The notes: generated by a model not told the origin, from the letters alone. 64,000 nt of DNA from Fulvivirga lutea (GCF_017068455.1 NZ_CP070608.1:3391488-3455487), one strand, 5' to 3'; numbered from the stretch's first letter, positions 51,136 through 60,975 are shown. Made by a program: numbers and translations.

Positions 51136-51372
51136 ATGTCTGAAATAGCACAAAAAGTTAAATCAATCATCATCGATAAGTTAGGAGTAGAAGAATCTGA
51201 GGTTACTCCAGAAGCAAGCTTCACAAACGACTTAGGAGCTGATTCATTAGATACAGTAGAACTTATCATGGAGTTTGAAAAGGAATTTAACATTTCTATC
51301 CCTGATGATCAGGCTGAGAATATTGCCACTGTAGGACAAGCAATCTCTTACTTAGAAGAAAACGTAAAATAA
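51136..51372 (+). CDS. acpP: Acyl carrier protein
   Basis: 78 residues, acidic, all-helical. S37 in [10 protein letters not shown] is the phosphopantetheine attachment site. It carries growing chains in fatty-acid synthesis. It lies 31 nt upstream of fabF, the classic order, and the first gene of the cluster. Confidence 0.98.
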   Translation: MSEIAQKVKSIIIDKLGVEESEVTPEASFTNDLGADSLDTVELIMEFEKEFNISIPDDQAENIATVGQAISYLEENVK

Positions 51373-51403
51373 TTTAATTTATAAGCCTCACTCAACTTAT
51401 TCT

Positions 51404-52651
51404 ATGAGAAGAGTAGTAGTTACAGGAATTGGTGCACTTACGCCCATTGGAAGCAATGCCAATGATTATTGGAATGGTTTAAAAAATGGGGTAAGTGGTG
51501 CTGCTCCTATCACGAGATTTGATGCCGAAAAATTTAGAACGAAGTTTGCCTGCGAGGTAAAAAACTTCAACGCTGAAGACCACTTCGACAGAAAGGAAGC
51601 CCGTAAAATGGATCCTTTCACTCAATATGCTCTTGTGGTTGCAGAAGAGGCTATGCAAGATTCTAAGCTAGATTTAGAATCTATAGATAATGATAGAGCT
51701 GGTGTAATCTGGGGATCAGGTATCGGAGGGTTAATGACATTCCAGGAGGAAGTTAAGAGTTATGCGAATAACGATAACACTCCAAGGTTTAATCCATTCT
51801 TTATACCAAAGATGATTGCCGATATAAGTGCCGGTTATATTTCTATCAAATACGCATTTAGAGGACCTAACTTTGTCACTGTTTCTGCGTGTGCTTCCGC
51901 TACCAATGCATTGATTGATGCTATGAATTATATCCGCTTAGGACATATGGATATAGCGATATCTGGTGGTAGTGAAGCTGCAGTAACTGAAGCAGGTATA
52001 GGTGGTTTCAATGCAATGAAAGCTCTTTCTGAAAGAAATGATTCTCCGGAAACAGCTTCCAGACCATTCGATAAAGATAGAGACGGCTTCGTATTAGGAG
52101 AAGGCGCTGCAGCTCTTATTTTAGAAGAGTATGAACACGCCAAAGCAAGAGGAGCTAAAATCTATGCAGAACTTATCGGTGGTGGAATGTCAGCTGATGC
52201 TTATCATATTACAGCGCCACATCCAGAAGGGTTAGGTGCAACTAACGTAATGAAAAACGCTCTGGCTGATGCTAACATCAAACCAGAAGAAGTTGATTAC
52301 ATTAATGTTCATGGTACTTCAACTCCATTAGGAGATGTAAGCGAAACGTTGGCTATCAAAAAAATCTTTGGTGATCACGCATATAATTTGAATATAAGCT
52401 CTACTAAATCTATGACAGGTCACCTATTAGGTGCTGCCGGTGCCATTGAGGCTGTAGCTTGTATCAAAGCCATGGAAAACAGTTTAGTCCCTCCAACAAT
52501 CAATCATTTTACTGATGATGAAAACCTTGATAATAAATTAAACTTGACCTTCAATAAAGCTCAAGAAAGAGAGATTAAGGTGGCATTAAGTAACACATTT
52601 GGTTTCGGTGGACATAACACATCTATTATTTTCCGTAAACTGGAAGACTAG
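51404..52651 (+). CDS. fabF: 3-oxoacyl-ACP synthase II
   Basis: FabF condenses malonyl-ACP with acyl-ACP during fatty-acid elongation. Its 415 residues hold the Cys-His-His triad: C163 in VSACASATNAL, H303 in NVHGTSTPLGD and H340 in TKSMTGHLLGAAG, with K335 nearby. Cytoplasmic. Its stop overlaps the GTG start of rnc by one nt (TAGTG), which couples fatty-acid synthesis genes to RNase III. Confidence 0.98.
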   Translation: MRRVVVTGIGALTPIGSNANDYWNGLKNGVSGAAPITRFDAEKFRTKFACEVKNFNAEDHFDRKEARKMDPFTQYALVVAEEAMQDSKLDLESIDNDRAGVIWGSGIGGLMTFQEEVKSYANNDNTPRFNPFFIPKMIADISAGYISIKYAFRGPNFVTVSACASATNALIDAMNYIRLGHMDIAISGGSEAAVTEAGIGGFNAMKALSERNDSPETASRPFDKDRDGFVLGEGAAALILEEYEHAKARGAKIYAELIGGGMSADAYHITAPHPEGLGATNVMKNALADANIKPEEVDYINVHGTSTPLGDVSETLAIKKIFGDHAYNLNISSTKSMTGHLLGAAGAIEAVACIKAMENSLVPPTINHFTDDENLDNKLNLTFNKAQEREIKVALSNTFGFGGHNTSIIFRKLED

Positions 52652-53403
52652 TGTATCGTGCTGCGAAGCGCTTTTTAAACACATTTAAAAGAAAATCTAA
52701 TACAGATAAAAGGCTTATTACCGCAATTGAAACAATTGTAGGTAGTAAGCCTTTAAATTTATATCTCTATCGTTTAGCTACACTTCACTCTTCTGTAGCC
52801 AACGTTGACAATCGTGGTTATAAAGAGTCTAATGAAAGACTGGAATACTTGGGAGATGCCATTTTAGGTGCTGCAATTGCTGATTATCTATTTAAAAAGT
52901 ATCCATTTAAGGATGAAGGCTTTCTTACTGAAATTAGGTCCCGAATTGTAAATAGAGAATCTCTCAACACACTAGGCAAAAGAATTGGATTAGATAGCAT
53001 AATCCAATATGATAAAAACCATTCGAGTAAACTTTCTCATAAATCGCTTTATGGTGATACATTAGAGGCCCTGGTGGGTGCTGTATATTTAGATCGTGGC
53101 TTCAGTTTTTGCAAATCGTTCATCATTGAGAAACTGATAATTCCGTATTTCGACATACAGAATATTGTAGAATCGGATGTTAATTTTAAAAGTAAATTGA
53201 TTGAATGGGCACAAAAAGAAAACCATTCAATAGAATTTGAGATTATACATATTAAAACCGAAGGAAGACATAAGGAATTTACAGCTGAAGTAACTGTGAG
53301 TGAAGAAAAGAAGGGACAGGGTTATGGTTTTAGCAAAAAGAAAGCAGAGCAAGATGCAGCAAAAAAGACACTGCAGCTTCTGGGTTTAATAGAGAAGGAA
53401 TGA
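52651..53403 (+). CDS. rnc: Ribonuclease III
   Basis: This double-strand-specific endoribonuclease processes rRNA precursors and mRNAs. The 250 residues contain the signature NERLEYLGDAIL (61-72), the second acidic pair D136 and E139 in YGDTLEALVGAVYLDRG, and a dsRNA-binding domain from about residue 170 (VNFKSKLIEWAQKEN, then FSKKKAEQDAAKKTLQLL). The GTG start at 52651 shares its G with the fabF stop. The stop overlaps the nadE start by 4 nt (ATGA). Confidence 0.96.
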   Translation: MYRAAKRFLNTFKRKSNTDKRLITAIETIVGSKPLNLYLYRLATLHSSVANVDNRGYKESNERLEYLGDAILGAAIADYLFKKYPFKDEGFLTEIRSRIVNRESLNTLGKRIGLDSIIQYDKNHSSKLSHKSLYGDTLEALVGAVYLDRGFSFCKSFIIEKLIIPYFDIQNIVESDVNFKSKLIEWAQKENHSIEFEIIHIKTEGRHKEFTAEVTVSEEKKGQGYGFSKKKAEQDAAKKTLQLLGLIEKE

Positions 53404-55250
53404 GAATAGGCACCGCAACAGTAAATCAAACCCCGCTTGATTGGAAGGGGAACACCCACAATATAATTGAGGCCATTAGAGAGGCCAAACAGAACAACGT
53501 TGAGTTACTCTGCCTGCCTGAACTATGTATTACAGGCTATGGCTGCGAAGATTTATTTCTCAGCAACTGGTTATACGAAAGAGCACTTGAAGAGCTGTTA
53601 AAAATAATCCCAGAGTGTAAGGGTTTATTGGTGGCTATTGGGTTACCAATTAAGTTTCAAAAACAAAACTATAACTGTGCATGCCTCATAAACAATGCAG
53701 AAATTGTAGGCTTCTATGCCAAGCAAAATATGGCGTTAGACGGTGTGCACTACGAACCCAGGTGGTTTATTCCATGGCAATCAGGCAGAATATCTCAACT
53801 CAAAATTAATGGTTCTGACTATGAAATTGGTGATATCACTTACGACTACAAGAATTGGAAAATAGGCTTTGAAATCTGCGAAGATGCCTGGCGACAGGAC
53901 CGGCCTGCGTGTAGATTAGTAGAGCGAGGAGTAAACCTGATATTAAACCCGAGTGCCAGCCATTTTGCTTTTGGCAAAACTGAAGATCGTCAAAAGCTTA
54001 TAATAAACAGCTCTATAGACTTTAAATGCACTTATGTATACTCCAATTTATTAGGGAATGAGGCTGGCAGAATGATCTATGATGGCGAAATGATGATCGC
54101 ACAAAACGGGAGACATATTCAGCGTAATTCATTACTATCATTTAAAAATACCAATTTTCTGTATGCTGATGTTGAACCAGACAAGATCTTACATACGAGA
54201 AATGATATCGCTAAATCAAATAAAAATGAAGAGTTTGCTCAAGCCGCATCACTCGCTCTTTTCGATTATTTGAGGAAAAGTAGAAGTAAAGGCTTTACCC
54301 TTTCTTTGAGTGGCGGTGCAGATTCCTCCACAATTGCTATTCTAGTTTCTGAAATGGTGAGGCGCGGAATTCAAGAGTTGGGGTTAGAAGAATTTAAAAA
54401 GAAGTCCGGATTAGAATTACAGACCTCGAGCAAATCGATAGACACTAGTTCTAAAGAAATATGTAGTCAACTGTTAAGTTGCGCCTATCAGGGTACAAAA
54501 AATTCGAGTACCGACACACTTAATTCGGCCAAAGAATTGGCAGATGAAATTGGAGCAAAGTTCTACCATTGGACAATTGACGAAGAAGTAGGTTCATATA
54601 CATCAAAAATTGAAAAGGCCCTTGGCAGAAAATTAAGTTGGGAAACCGATGATATCGCTTTACAAAATATACAGGCCAGATCACGCTCACCTATCATTTG
54701 GATGATGGCCAATATCAAAAATAATTTACTTCTTACTACATCTAACAGAAGCGAAGGGGATGTAGGCTATGCAACAATGGATGGTGATACCAGCGGCAGC
54801 ATCTCTCCTATTGCCGCTGTTGATAAATACTTTATCATCCACTGGCTAAAGTGGGCAGAAAAAGAATTGGGTTATTCTTCACTGAGGCACGTAAATTCAT
54901 TGGCTCCCTCAGCCGAACTTCGACCGTTAGAACAAACTCAAACCGATGAGGCTGACCTCATGCCTTACCATATTATTGTGGAAATTGAGCGATTAGCCAT
55001 TAGAGAACATAATTCACCTATTGAAGTCTATACTAAATTAAAAGCGAAAGAATTAGAGTCAGCAGATTTACTAAAGGCTCATATTGCGAAATTTTACAGA
55101 TTGTGGAGCAGAAATCAATGGAAACGTGAGCGAATTGCGCCATCCTTCCATCTGGATGATTTTAATGTTGACCCACGTACCTGGTGCCGCTTTCCTATTC
55201 TATCTAAAGGCTTTGAAGAGGAGTTGGAAGAGCTGAATAAAGTCAGCTAA
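53400..55250 (+). CDS. nadE: Glutamine-dependent NAD+ synthetase
   Basis: This enzyme amidates deamido-NAD to NAD+ using ammonia from glutamine. The N-terminal nitrilase-type glutaminase has the triad E41 (LPELCITG), K108 (AKQNMALDG) and C160 (GFEICEDAW). The C-terminal synthetase has the ATP pyrophosphatase motif SGGADS (304-309). The length of 616 aa is in the range for the fused two-domain form. It overlaps rnc by 4 nt and ends the acpP-fabF-rnc cluster. Confidence 0.96.
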   Translation: MRIGTATVNQTPLDWKGNTHNIIEAIREAKQNNVELLCLPELCITGYGCEDLFLSNWLYERALEELLKIIPECKGLLVAIGLPIKFQKQNYNCACLINNAEIVGFYAKQNMALDGVHYEPRWFIPWQSGRISQLKINGSDYEIGDITYDYKNWKIGFEICEDAWRQDRPACRLVERGVNLILNPSASHFAFGKTEDRQKLIINSSIDFKCTYVYSNLLGNEAGRMIYDGEMMIAQNGRHIQRNSLLSFKNTNFLYADVEPDKILHTRNDIAKSNKNEEFAQAASLALFDYLRKSRSKGFTLSLSGGADSSTIAILVSEMVRRGIQELGLEEFKKKSGLELQTSSKSIDTSSKEICSQLLSCAYQGTKNSSTDTLNSAKELADEIGAKFYHWTIDEEVGSYTSKIEKALGRKLSWETDDIALQNIQARSRSPIIWMMANIKNNLLLTTSNRSEGDVGYATMDGDTSGSISPIAAVDKYFIIHWLKWAEKELGYSSLRHVNSLAPSAELRPLEQTQTDEADLMPYHIIVEIERLAIREHNSPIEVYTKLKAKELESADLLKAHIAKFYRLWSRNQWKRERIAPSFHLDDFNVDPRTWCRFPILSKGFEEELEELNKVS

Positions 55251-55305
55251 TTAAATTTAACGAGCATTTAATCGCTTCAAATGAAGCATAAAACTTAGAA
55301 CTCAC

Positions 55306-55313
55306 TACATTTG
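55306..55313 (+). promoter_or_regulatory. TAnnTTTG -7 element 4 nt before lgt
   Basis: TACATTTG, then CGCC, then the lgt ATG: same box and spacing as ribE on the other strand. It implies a leaderless lgt mRNA. Confidence 0.5.
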
Positions 55314-55317
55314 CGCC

Positions 55318-56502
55318 ATGTCAATTTTAAGCTACCTAATCTGGAATGTAGATCCAGAATTTTTCACCATTCCAATTATTGATAGGCCCGTAAGATGGTA
55401 CGGATTACTGTTTGCACTAGGCTTTTTAGTAAGTCAGCAAATTATGTTTTACCTGTATCGTAAAGAGGGTAAGCCTGAAAAAGATGTAGAAACATTGACT
55501 ATCTATATGATCATTGCCACTGTTATTGGTGCAAGATTAGGTCATGTGCTTTTTTATGAGCCGGATAAATACCTGGCTAACCCAATTGACATATTGAAAG
55601 TATGGGAAGGTGGCTTAGCAAGCCATGGGGCAGCTTTTGGGATTTTATTTGCTCTCTGGCTTTATACTAAATACGACATTAAGATTAAGTTCTTCTGGAT
55701 CATCAAAGGATTAATAGGAATACCAACTTCTATAAGTGCTAAGAAAGTAACACGCCCAGGACAAAGCTACCTTCAGGTTGTTGATCGAATAGTAATAGTC
55801 GTTGCATTAACCGGTTGCCTGATAAGAATGGGTAATTTCATGAATTCTGAAATTTATGGATTACCAACTAAGTCAAACTTTGGGGTACTTTTTGCCAAAA
55901 ATGTAGAACAGGTATTTATTTCCGATTCCAGTCCCATTGAAGAATTAAGTATTACTAAAAAGGCGGATGAGCCATTAAGCGAAGAAGGTTATGCGCCTGT
56001 AACTGTACACCTTGAGTTTAAAGATCAGCCCGAAATACTAAATGAAGAAAGCTTAAAAAGATATATTGATGGCCGATTCACAGAAATTGTTACCAATTAT
56101 AGTTATGTGAATGAGCATATCACTTTGGGCGATGAGGATACAATTGAATATCAATTGAATCAAAACCCTGATGGTACATTCAGTGCTGATGTTGCCGCAC
56201 TAGGCATAGTCAGGCACCCAACACAGTTTTATGAATCCTTCACAACATTGATGCTCTGCTTCCTGCTCTTTTTTATCTGGACAAGATACAAAGCCAAAAC
56301 CCCGGCCGGTCTTTTACTTGGACTATTCTTAATCATCCTATTTGGTTTACGATTTGTTCACGAATTATTTAAAGAAAATCAGGTAGCTTTTGAGGATGGA
56401 ATGGCCTTAAATATGGGTCAGATACTAAGTATACCACTTATTTTAGCTGGCATTTTTATTCTGGTCAGAGCCTTAAAAAATGGCCCTGAAACTATTGAAT
56501 AA
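55318..56502 (+). CDS. lgt: Prolipoprotein diacylglyceryl transferase
   Basis: Lgt transfers diacylglycerol from phosphatidylglycerol to the lipobox Cys of prolipoproteins at the inner membrane. The 394-residue chain is about 100 longer than the E. coli enzyme. The core is intact: RWYGLLFALGF, the His in GGLASHGAAFG, the signature RMGNFMNSEIYG and HPTQFYES. The extra length is a soluble, charged insert of about 95 residues between the signature and HPTQFYES (about 195-295), probably on the periplasmic side. The client lipoproteins are plentiful in this window. Confidence 0.95.
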   Translation: MSILSYLIWNVDPEFFTIPIIDRPVRWYGLLFALGFLVSQQIMFYLYRKEGKPEKDVETLTIYMIIATVIGARLGHVLFYEPDKYLANPIDILKVWEGGLASHGAAFGILFALWLYTKYDIKIKFFWIIKGLIGIPTSISAKKVTRPGQSYLQVVDRIVIVVALTGCLIRMGNFMNSEIYGLPTKSNFGVLFAKNVEQVFISDSSPIEELSITKKADEPLSEEGYAPVTVHLEFKDQPEILNEESLKRYIDGRFTEIVTNYSYVNEHITLGDEDTIEYQLNQNPDGTFSADVAALGIVRHPTQFYESFTTLMLCFLLFFIWTRYKAKTPAGLLLGLFLIILFGLRFVHELFKENQVAFEDGMALNMGQILSIPLILAGIFILVRALKNGPETIE

Positions 56503-56638
56503 ACTTCGGCATTATACATTTAGTTGGCTTTTCTTTAAATTCGCAGACTGGATAATTATAATTTTTATATTATCCTGCGTTTTAACAATGGTTGGAGAAG
56601 GCTGTAGATGTCGGCATTATTATTATCACTCTTTTTAG
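56480..56638 (+). CDS. Small Cys/Tyr-rich membrane ORF bridging lgt and the Omp85 gene
   Basis: ATG at 56480, stop TAG at 56636-56638, 52 codons. It overlaps the lgt end by 23 nt and the next start by 31 nt, exactly spanning the gap. The product has an amphipathic start (MALKLLNKLRHYTFSWLFF), one hydrophobic helix (WIIIIFILSCVLTMVG) and a Cys/His/Tyr-rich tail (EGCRCRHYYYHSF). The tail is in a frame that overlaps the following signal peptide. The length and composition suggest a real small membrane protein, but a chance open frame cannot be excluded. Confidence 0.45.
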   Translation: MALKLLNKLRHYTFSWLFFKFADWIIIIFILSCVLTMVGEGCRCRHYYYHSF

Positions 56639-58026
56639 GCATATTAAATCCACTGCAAGATTCTGTGCAGAATAGCCAAGATACGACCATTCAGGAAAAA
56701 GACATTCCCCTTTATATTGATGCTGTTTTCATCATCGGTAATAAAAAAACGAAAGAAGAAATTATCTTTCGGGAACTCAATGTAGAGAAAGGTCAAACCA
56801 TCTACAAAAGTGATTTAGAGGCTGTTCTTGAGCTTGATAAAAGCAAACTACTTAATACACGCCTATTTAATACTGTTAACCTATCTATCCTATACCTTGA
56901 TGATTTCACAGTTGACATTGTGGTAACCGTAACGGAGCGGTGGTATACATTCCCCGTACCAATTTTCGACCTGGTTGACCGAAATTTTAATGACTGGTGG
57001 CAAAACCAAGACCGGGATTTAAGCAGAACCAATTATGGAGTTAATATCTACAAGAACAACTTTCGAGGTAGAAATGAAACCCTCAGATTGTTATTGCAGC
57101 TGGGTTACACACAAAAATTTGGCTTAACATACAAAGTACCCTATCTGGATAAAAACAAACGCCATGGAATGTTTTTAAATTATGATTATGCAGAGAATAA
57201 AAACATTGCAGTGCGCACCGAAAATCACAAACAACTGTTTCTGGACTCAGATGAAACATTGCGGATTACCAAGGAATATACTGCTGGTTACATGTATCGC
57301 AGATCATTCTATAGCGTTCATAATCTGAATTTTACTTACTACGAAAATGAAGTAACAGATACTGTTTCAATAATTAACCCGGAGTACTACGCTCAGGACG
57401 CCACAACCCAGAAATATGCTGAATTATCTTATTTCTTCACCTATGATAAACGTGACTTCGCTTCTTATCCTTTAAAAGGCACAAAGATGGAGCTGCAAGT
57501 GATTAAGGAAGGCCTTGGGTTCTTTGATGATGTGAACAGATTTACTATCCAAGCCGGCTACTTTAAGTATGTGGATTTAGGCAACAATTTTTACTTCTCA
57601 AACTACACATCGGCATTTGCCAGTTTCCTGGATAATCAACCTTATAATATTTATGAAGGCCTGGGTAGAAGAAGAGATTTTGTACGTGGCTATGAACTCT
57701 ATCTGATTGAGGGAAAGAGCTTTGGTTTGAACCGATCTACTTTCAAAAAACGTATTTTTTCAAAAGTATTTAACCTGAGGCCACTGCCCATTGAGCAATT
57801 CAGAAAAATGCCTTTGGACATCTACATTAAAACATATTACGATATGGGCTATGTAGAGAATTTTGAAAACTATGAACTCAATACTACCCTTTCTGATAGG
57901 TACTTATTTGGTACAGGATTTGGTATCGACTTTGTATCTTACTATGATTCAGTGATTAGGTTAGAATATTCATTTAACCGCGAACAAGAGTCCGGATTTT
58001 TTCTGCACTTTAAAAAAGAATTTTAG
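56608..58026 (+). CDS. Omp85/BamA-type outer-membrane protein with one POTRA
   Basis: 472 residues: signal MSALLLSLFLGILNPLQ; a single POTRA domain (DAVFIIGNKKTKEEIIFREL to VDIVVTVTERWYTFPVPIFD); and a 16-strand-type barrel with the late motif GLGRRRDFVRGYELYLIEGK (the lid-loop RGY) and a C-terminal Phe (FFLHFKKEF). This is much shorter than BamA (five POTRAs), as in the FhaC-like or short Omp85 group. The role is probably outer-membrane protein or lipid handling. It starts inside the small ORF at 56480. Confidence 0.85.
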   Translation: MSALLLSLFLGILNPLQDSVQNSQDTTIQEKDIPLYIDAVFIIGNKKTKEEIIFRELNVEKGQTIYKSDLEAVLELDKSKLLNTRLFNTVNLSILYLDDFTVDIVVTVTERWYTFPVPIFDLVDRNFNDWWQNQDRDLSRTNYGVNIYKNNFRGRNETLRLLLQLGYTQKFGLTYKVPYLDKNKRHGMFLNYDYAENKNIAVRTENHKQLFLDSDETLRITKEYTAGYMYRRSFYSVHNLNFTYYENEVTDTVSIINPEYYAQDATTQKYAELSYFFTYDKRDFASYPLKGTKMELQVIKEGLGFFDDVNRFTIQAGYFKYVDLGNNFYFSNYTSAFASFLDNQPYNIYEGLGRRRDFVRGYELYLIEGKSFGLNRSTFKKRIFSKVFNLRPLPIEQFRKMPLDIYIKTYYDMGYVENFENYELNTTLSDRYLFGTGFGIDFVSYYDSVIRLEYSFNREQESGFFLHFKKEF

Positions 58027-58085
58027 TATTGAGTTATTGATTTAGAAGTAGAATATTTCAATTTTACACTCTAAAATATGTCTGT

Positions 58086-58898
58086 GTGAAATTACTCCCT
58101 ATTATTTTTTTTCTCGCTTGTCTACCACTACTTACTTACGGACAAAATGGTATCAATGAATTAGGGGCACGGCCTGTAGCCATGGGCAATGCCTACAGCA
58201 CCATTAACGATCAATGGGGATTATTTTATAACCCTGGCGGTTTAGGTAGAAATAAAAAAACAGTTGCTTTTAGTGCCTTTACTAACAGGTATGGAATAAG
58301 TGGATTGAATAGTTTAGGAGCAGGATTCATTACCAACTTACCCATCGGCACATTAGGCATTTCTGCATTTAAGTTTGGGGATGATTTGTACAGCGAACAA
58401 ATAGCCAGCCTTGCTTATGCCAATAGCTTTGGAATTGCCTCTCTGGGTTTTCGCGCTAACTATTTACAATATAATATTGAGGGTTTAGGCACGCAAGGTA
58501 TTGTTACTTTAGACTTTGGAGGTACCGCCACCCTTACAGAACAAATTAGATTTGGTGCTTATATAAGAAACATTAACCAAGCTCAAATATCAACTATCAA
58601 CGATGAGCGAGCCCCAACCATATTGTATGCAGGCCTAGGCTATCAGGCCAATGAAAGATTAAACCTGACAACCGAAGTTGAGAAAGATATTGACTTTGAC
58701 GCTCGCTTTAAAGCCGGATTAGAGTATAAATTTCTAGAAAAGTTTTTTGCAAGAACCGGAGTTAGCACGAATGAATTCACCAACTATTTTGGTCTTGGAT
58801 TTATAAGTCAAAAGTTAGCCATTGACTATGCGTTAACCTGGGACAACACATTGGGCTTCAGCCATCAGGCGGCACTTTCATATACCATTAAAGAATGA
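58086..58898 (+). CDS. PorV/PorQ-like outer-membrane barrel
   Basis: 270 residues: signal MKLLPIIFFLACLPLLTYGQ, then a FadL-like barrel opening with GARPVAMGNAYSTINDQWGL and FYNPGGLG, the arrangement shared by PorV/PorQ proteins that serve the type IX secretion system in Bacteroidota. No other T9SS gene is in the window, so a specific por symbol is not justified. The start is GTG at 58086; an out-of-frame ATG at 58078 runs into a stop. It overlaps the next gene by 4 nt. Confidence 0.75.
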   Translation: MKLLPIIFFLACLPLLTYGQNGINELGARPVAMGNAYSTINDQWGLFYNPGGLGRNKKTVAFSAFTNRYGISGLNSLGAGFITNLPIGTLGISAFKFGDDLYSEQIASLAYANSFGIASLGFRANYLQYNIEGLGTQGIVTLDFGGTATLTEQIRFGAYIRNINQAQISTINDERAPTILYAGLGYQANERLNLTTEVEKDIDFDARFKAGLEYKFLEKFFARTGVSTNEFTNYFGLGFISQKLAIDYALTWDNTLGFSHQAALSYTIKE

Positions 58899-60973
58899 GA
58901 GGTTGGGTCACACTAGCATTGGTTTTTCTTCTGTGTAACATAATCTCTGCACAAGAATTTAACCGACCAGATATCGACCTCGAACGCTTTATCGAAGAAA
59001 TATTCGCAGTGCAAAATGGAGATGTTTCTTCAGAAGAATTATTTGAAACTTTGCTATTATTTTATTCCGATCCTATTAACCTAAATAATACAAGTGAAGA
59101 GGAATTAAGGTCCTTATTTATTCTGAATGAAAGTCAGATTCAATCATTTTTTAACTATACTGCTAAAAATGGTAAGCTCTTAAGCATTTACGAACTCCAG
59201 GCTATACCTGACTTTGATCTCATCACAATAAATAAATTACTGCCTTTTGTTATTGTCAGAGAATCTGGCCTTAATGCTGATAGCCGCAGCTTGTGGAGAA
59301 GAATTGCTGAAGAGGATAATAACTACCTTCTCATTCGCTATGAGACAACGTTAGAGGAAAAGCGAGGTTTTAAACCTACAGATAGTTTGGGCAACTCCAA
59401 CTACGTAGGTGGACCTGGTAAAATATATACTCGTTTCCGCACAAGCCATATTAATGACTTTAGTATTGGCTTTACAGCCGAGAAAGATGCAGGGGAAGAA
59501 TTAGCCTGGGACCCCTCCAATAAACAATACGGTGCTGACTTTTATAGTGGCCATATACAGTTAATGAACCAGGGTAAGTTCAAGAATATTATTCTTGGTG
59601 ACTATCAGATGCAGTTTGGTCAGAGTTTAGTTTTTGGCTCTGGATTTAATGTAGGTAAAGGCGCAGAGACAATCACAACGGTAAGAAGATCTAATCTGGG
59701 TATTCGTCCTTACACCTCGGTAATTGAAACTAACTTCTTTCGAGGAGGTGCAGCAACTTATGCCATTACCGATAAACTGGAAGTAACTGGTTTTTTCTCT
59801 TCCTTAAATCAGGATGCTAACATACAAGCGGATACTGTAGAGCGAGAAGATTTTATCACCTCCATACAACAATCTGGCTTTCATAGAACGGAATCAGAAA
59901 TTCGTAACAGAAATACAGTTGAGGAAGTAAATTATGGTGGCGCATTACTTTATTCAGATAGAGCAGCTAAATACAGCTTAGGAGCCAATATTTTAGTCAC
60001 CGAATTAAGCCAAAATCTTCAGCGAGCAGATAGACTTTATAATGCCTTTGAATTTAAGGGCACATCTAATTACACAGGAAGTATTTTTGGTGATTATAGC
60101 TGGCAAAACTTTAATGTTTTTGGTGAGGTAGCAACATCAAAAAGTGGTGGATTTGGATTAGTTGCGGGTATGATTGGTAGTATCACATCAAAACTTGAAA
60201 CATCTGTTGTAATAAGAAATTATGAAAAAGACTTTCATACCTTCTATGGTAATGCCTTTGGTGAGTCAACCAGAAATATCAATGAAAGTGGCTGGTATTG
60301 GGGGCTAAAATATACGTTCAGCCGGAAGTTAATTGCCACAGCCTATTTTGATTCTTTTAGTTTCCCATGGCTTCGTTCCAATATCAACGCACCATCGAGC
60401 GGATATGAATATCTCTCAAGAATTACCTACAAACCAACACGTTCCATTATTCTAACTGGCCAATTCCGTGAAGAATCAAAAGCTAACAACTTACCCAGCA
60501 CAGAAAGTGATGAGTTAATTCGATTCCCATTAGAAGCAGTTAAAAGAAACTACCTTGTGAGTGTTGATTTCCCAGCCAATGACATTCTCTCATTTAAGAG
60601 TAGAGTACAATGGAGCTCTTATGATTTTAATTCCAGACAAACTGAAGGTTTCGCTATTTGGCAAGATGCCAATCTGGATTTTGGAAAGTTTAAAATAAGT
60701 GGCCGAATCGCTCTTTTTGAAACTGATGACTTCAACAATGCTCAGTATGCTTATGAACGAGATGTATTGTATGCATTTTCAGTACCGGCATATAATGGTA
60801 TTGGCACCAGACAATATGTAGTTGTGCAGTACAAACCAACAAGAAAGCTTACCTTTTGGGCCAAATATGCCCGAACTCATTATCGCGATCGGGATGTTAT
60901 AAGTTCGGGTAACAAACAGATAGATGGTAATATTAAAACAGATATACGAATTCAAGCACGAATAAACTTTTAA
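58895..60973 (+). CDS. Helix-hairpin-helix plus beta-barrel outer-membrane protein
   Basis: 692 residues: signal MRGWVTLALVFLLCNIISAQ; an N-terminal helical region with ComEA-like helix-hairpin-helix sequence (EELRSLFILNESQIQSFFNY and SIYELQAIPDFDLITINKLL); then a long beta-rich region with barrel-like strands ending DIRIQARINF. The combination is a recurrent conserved Bacteroidota protein. The HHH part may mediate protein rather than DNA contact, because it is exported. It is coupled to the PorV-like gene by a 4-nt overlap. The function is not established. Confidence 0.78.
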   Translation: MRGWVTLALVFLLCNIISAQEFNRPDIDLERFIEEIFAVQNGDVSSEELFETLLLFYSDPINLNNTSEEELRSLFILNESQIQSFFNYTAKNGKLLSIYELQAIPDFDLITINKLLPFVIVRESGLNADSRSLWRRIAEEDNNYLLIRYETTLEEKRGFKPTDSLGNSNYVGGPGKIYTRFRTSHINDFSIGFTAEKDAGEELAWDPSNKQYGADFYSGHIQLMNQGKFKNIILGDYQMQFGQSLVFGSGFNVGKGAETITTVRRSNLGIRPYTSVIETNFFRGGAATYAITDKLEVTGFFSSLNQDANIQADTVEREDFITSIQQSGFHRTESEIRNRNTVEEVNYGGALLYSDRAAKYSLGANILVTELSQNLQRADRLYNAFEFKGTSNYTGSIFGDYSWQNFNVFGEVATSKSGGFGLVAGMIGSITSKLETSVVIRNYEKDFHTFYGNAFGESTRNINESGWYWGLKYTFSRKLIATAYFDSFSFPWLRSNINAPSSGYEYLSRITYKPTRSIILTGQFREESKANNLPSTESDELIRFPLEAVKRNYLVSVDFPANDILSFKSRVQWSSYDFNSRQTEGFAIWQDANLDFGKFKISGRIALFETDDFNNAQYAYERDVLYAFSVPAYNGIGTRQYVVVQYKPTRKLTFWAKYARTHYRDRDVISSGNKQIDGNIKTDIRIQARINF

Positions 60974-60975
60974 CC

